From: a virus
Direction: 5' to 3' (one strand)
DNA: 31,327 nt
Virus record (IMG/VR): IMGVR_UViG_3300030419_000396
Span: 1-31,327 of that record
Notes under the pieces: generated by a model
Database searches by the model: none
What the model was told of the DNA's origin: nothing
The model's input: only the letters and a program-made list of their open reading frames with translations
Position numbers and translations under genes: made by a program
Part shown: one piece after another, positions 30,453 through 31,327 of the stretch
Layout of the letters: every line of letters starts with the position of its first letter
Position numbering within the stretch: the first letter of the stretch is position 1

Positions 30453-30685
30453 TATTGTACCCTCATAATTTCTATGTTATCATCTATTAATGCTTGTATA
30501 TGTATATTTCTTTCATCATATAAATTTTGTAAAAAAATTATAGCATCTTTCTTTCTTTTAAAATACATAACCTGACCATCTTCTTCCTCTAAAATATCTG
30601 GTAACTTGTTCTTATTAGGGTATGGCATAGCTATAACAAACATTTGTTTTTTTACATTAGTTTTATTATACATTACATTTTTCAT
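30452..30685 (-). CDS. 77-residue hypothetical protein, start uncertain
   Basis: The frame from ATG 30685 gives a Lys-rich leader followed by MFVIAMPYPNKNKLPDILEE, a stretch with VMYFKRKKDAIIFLQNLYDE, and IHIQALIDDNIEIMRVQ. This alternates strand and helix like a small alpha/beta domain. A strong promoter overlaps the first codons (-10 at 30670-30665), so transcripts from it would start near 30658 and miss this ATG. An in-frame ATG at 30643 (residue 15) would serve them, without a visible Shine-Dalgarno. Function unknown. Confidence 0.55.
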   Translation of the reverse strand: MKNVMYNKTNVKKQMFVIAMPYPNKNKLPDILEEEDGQVMYFKRKKDAIIFLQNLYDERNIHIQALIDDNIEIMRVQ

Positions 30686-30693
30686 ATAGTCAA
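30665..30693 (-). promoter_or_regulatory. Sigma70-type promoter for the small-gene cluster
   Basis: TTGACT (30693-30688) and TATAAT (30670-30665) with a 17-base spacer. The -35 overlaps the TGA stop of the 30-residue gene, and the -10 lies in the first codons of the 77-residue frame. It would drive the small genes leading to the primase. Confidence 0.7.
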
Positions 30694-30782
30694 TACCCTA
30701 TGTAAGGCACAATAAAACATAATAAATACCATATTAAAATACTTACAAATATTTGTACCATTTCTTTATTTATGTTTATCAT
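30690..30782 (-). CDS. 30-residue membrane peptide
   Basis: The frame overlaps the end of the 58-residue gene by 17 bases and ends at TGA 30692-30690. It has a short polar start and a single hydrophobic span (IFVSILIWYLLCFIVPYIGY). It is not recognised; support is limited to composition and tight packing, and its stop sits in a promoter. Confidence 0.4.
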   Translation of the reverse strand: MININKEMVQIFVSILIWYLLCFIVPYIGY

Positions 30783-30942
30783 TCTTAATACTCCTCTTAA
30801 TTTGTTCCCATAAGTTATTGTTATACTTATGTAATTTGTATTCAACTTTGTTGTCTCTTAACATATCAAACAGTTTGTTTAATACATCTTTTTTTGTAGG
30901 TCTTTTATCAAAGTCAATCTCCATTTCTATTTTGTATTTCAT
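30766..30942 (-). CDS. 58-residue basic protein
   Basis: The start shares an ATGA junction with the glutaredoxin stop, and the frame ends at TAA 30768-30766. The product (KYKIEMEIDFDKRPTKKDVL, then LFDMLRDNKVEYKLHKYNNN) is basic and mixed strand/helix, without membrane segments. No family is recognised. Coupling to the glutaredoxin is the strongest evidence that it is a gene. Confidence 0.6.
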   Translation of the reverse strand: MKYKIEMEIDFDKRPTKKDVLNKLFDMLRDNKVEYKLHKYNNNLWEQIKRSIKNDKHK

Positions 30943-31262
30943 TTATCTTCCTCTATATCTCCAGAGATAGCACCTATCCTAAAAGGTAATACCTTTGCAG
31001 TAGGTTTTGTTTCCTCTACAAGTTTTATATCTGGGTCAAACTCTATATCTTCTGGAAACATAAATTCTTCTAGTTCATTAAACCCACCTATATGTAAAAA
31101 GATTTGTGGTACAGTTGTGTGTCCTGCATCTCTAAATCTTTTTAGCTTTGCAGGTGTATCTAATAATCGTTCTTCAAAATGTTCGCCTGCTTCTCGCAAT
31201 AAATCTTTTGCTTTGTTACAAAAGGTACAAGAGTGTTGTGTGTATATAATATATTTAATCAT
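30939..31262 (-). CDS. Glutaredoxin
   Basis: The 107-residue product has a thioredoxin fold start (IKYIIYTQHSCTFCNKAKDL) with the dithiol active site C12-TF-C15, the cis-proline motif TTVPQIF near residue 50 and HIGGFNELEEF, the glutathione-binding GG-x-x-[DE] region. It transfers electrons from glutathione to disulfides, and could recycle the C-terminal cysteines of the phage class II ribonucleotide reductase. The last 25 residues are an extra tail. ATGA junction with the following gene; it overlaps the upstream partial gene by eight bases. Confidence 0.88.
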   Translation of the reverse strand: MIKYIIYTQHSCTFCNKAKDLLREAGEHFEERLLDTPAKLKRFRDAGHTTVPQIFLHIGGFNELEEFMFPEDIEFDPDIKLVEETKPTAKVLPFRIGAISGDIEEDK

Positions 31263-31327
31263 CTTTCACCTTCATATCTGGATTATTTATCATATATAAA
31301 ACATCATCTATAAATGAATCTAGGGTA
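31255..31327 (-). CDS. 3' end of an upstream gene (partial)
   Basis: A minus-strand frame enters from the right edge and ends at TAA 31257-31255, overlapping the glutaredoxin start. The 23 visible C-terminal residues (TLDSFIDDVLYMINNPDMKV, then KDD) are acidic and helical. Identity cannot be told. It shows that the early operon continues beyond the window. Confidence 0.5.
   Translation of the reverse strand, partial: TLDSFIDDVLYMINNPDMKVKDD

Noticed and set aside
1-31327. tRNA genes or a tRNA-like attachment site
   Set aside because: I saw no cloverleaf with a GTTCGA-type arm on either strand while reading. A tRNAscan run would settle this.

Overview
The window looks like about three quarters of the genome of a small, AT-rich, tailed phage with a podovirus-like gene set, most likely infecting a marine alphaproteobacterium of the SAR11/Pelagibacter type. 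This rests on the AT-rich coding, T7-like replication proteins (a DnaG/gp4-type primase-helicase and a short family A polymerase), three very large virion proteins of the kind seen in marine podoviruses, and small proteins typical of pelagiphages and cyanophages. The host assignment is inference. No RNA polymerase, integrase, large terminase, portal or capsid gene lies in the window. The missing head genes probably lie before position 1.

Layout. Positions 1-13859, plus strand: the end of the late virion operon (fibre-like protein, a 621-residue tail/head-completion candidate, small proteins, three large internal-virion or ejection-type proteins), then a small membrane protein, an M15-type peptidase endolysin and a C-terminally anchored protein. 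Positions 13783-31327, minus strand. In transcription order from the right edge: glutaredoxin, a run of very small proteins, primase-helicase, MT-A70 methyltransferase, two zinc-binding proteins, DNA polymerase, a PD-(D/E)XK-like nuclease, a probable ssDNA-binding protein, a Cas4/RecB-like nuclease, a GIY-YIG endonuclease, small proteins, DUF3310, class II ribonucleotide reductase, a DUF59 iron-sulfur protein, Hsp20, a small secreted protein, a glycosyltransferase/methyltransferase module, a three-TM holin, three tiny membrane proteins and a small terminase subunit. The two arms converge and overlap by 77 bases at 13783-13859.

How it works together. The minus arm makes and repairs DNA, then modifies something with sugars, then supplies holin and TerS. 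The plus arm builds the virion and supplies the endolysin. Genes are packed with almost no spacers: I count twelve TAATG stop/start junctions and several ATGA overlaps, so translational coupling is probably the rule. Regulation is unusually legible on the minus strand: five near-consensus sigma70-type promoters, each with an exact 17-base spacer, and two hairpin/T-tract terminators sharing the same 3' half. Hsp20 and the ssDNA-binding protein each sit between their own promoter and terminator.

The most interesting candidate is the hsp20 leader. It holds a hairpin in which UUGCU-type bases pair with the Shine-Dalgarno sequence and leave one bulged G, the signature of a ROSE-type RNA thermometer. 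Other points of note are a three-domain glycosyltransferase/methyltransferase/DUF115 fusion, a GIY-YIG endonuclease with seven tandem 17-residue NUMOD3-like repeats, and a nuclease with a four-cysteine cluster in a genome that also carries an iron-sulfur assembly gene.
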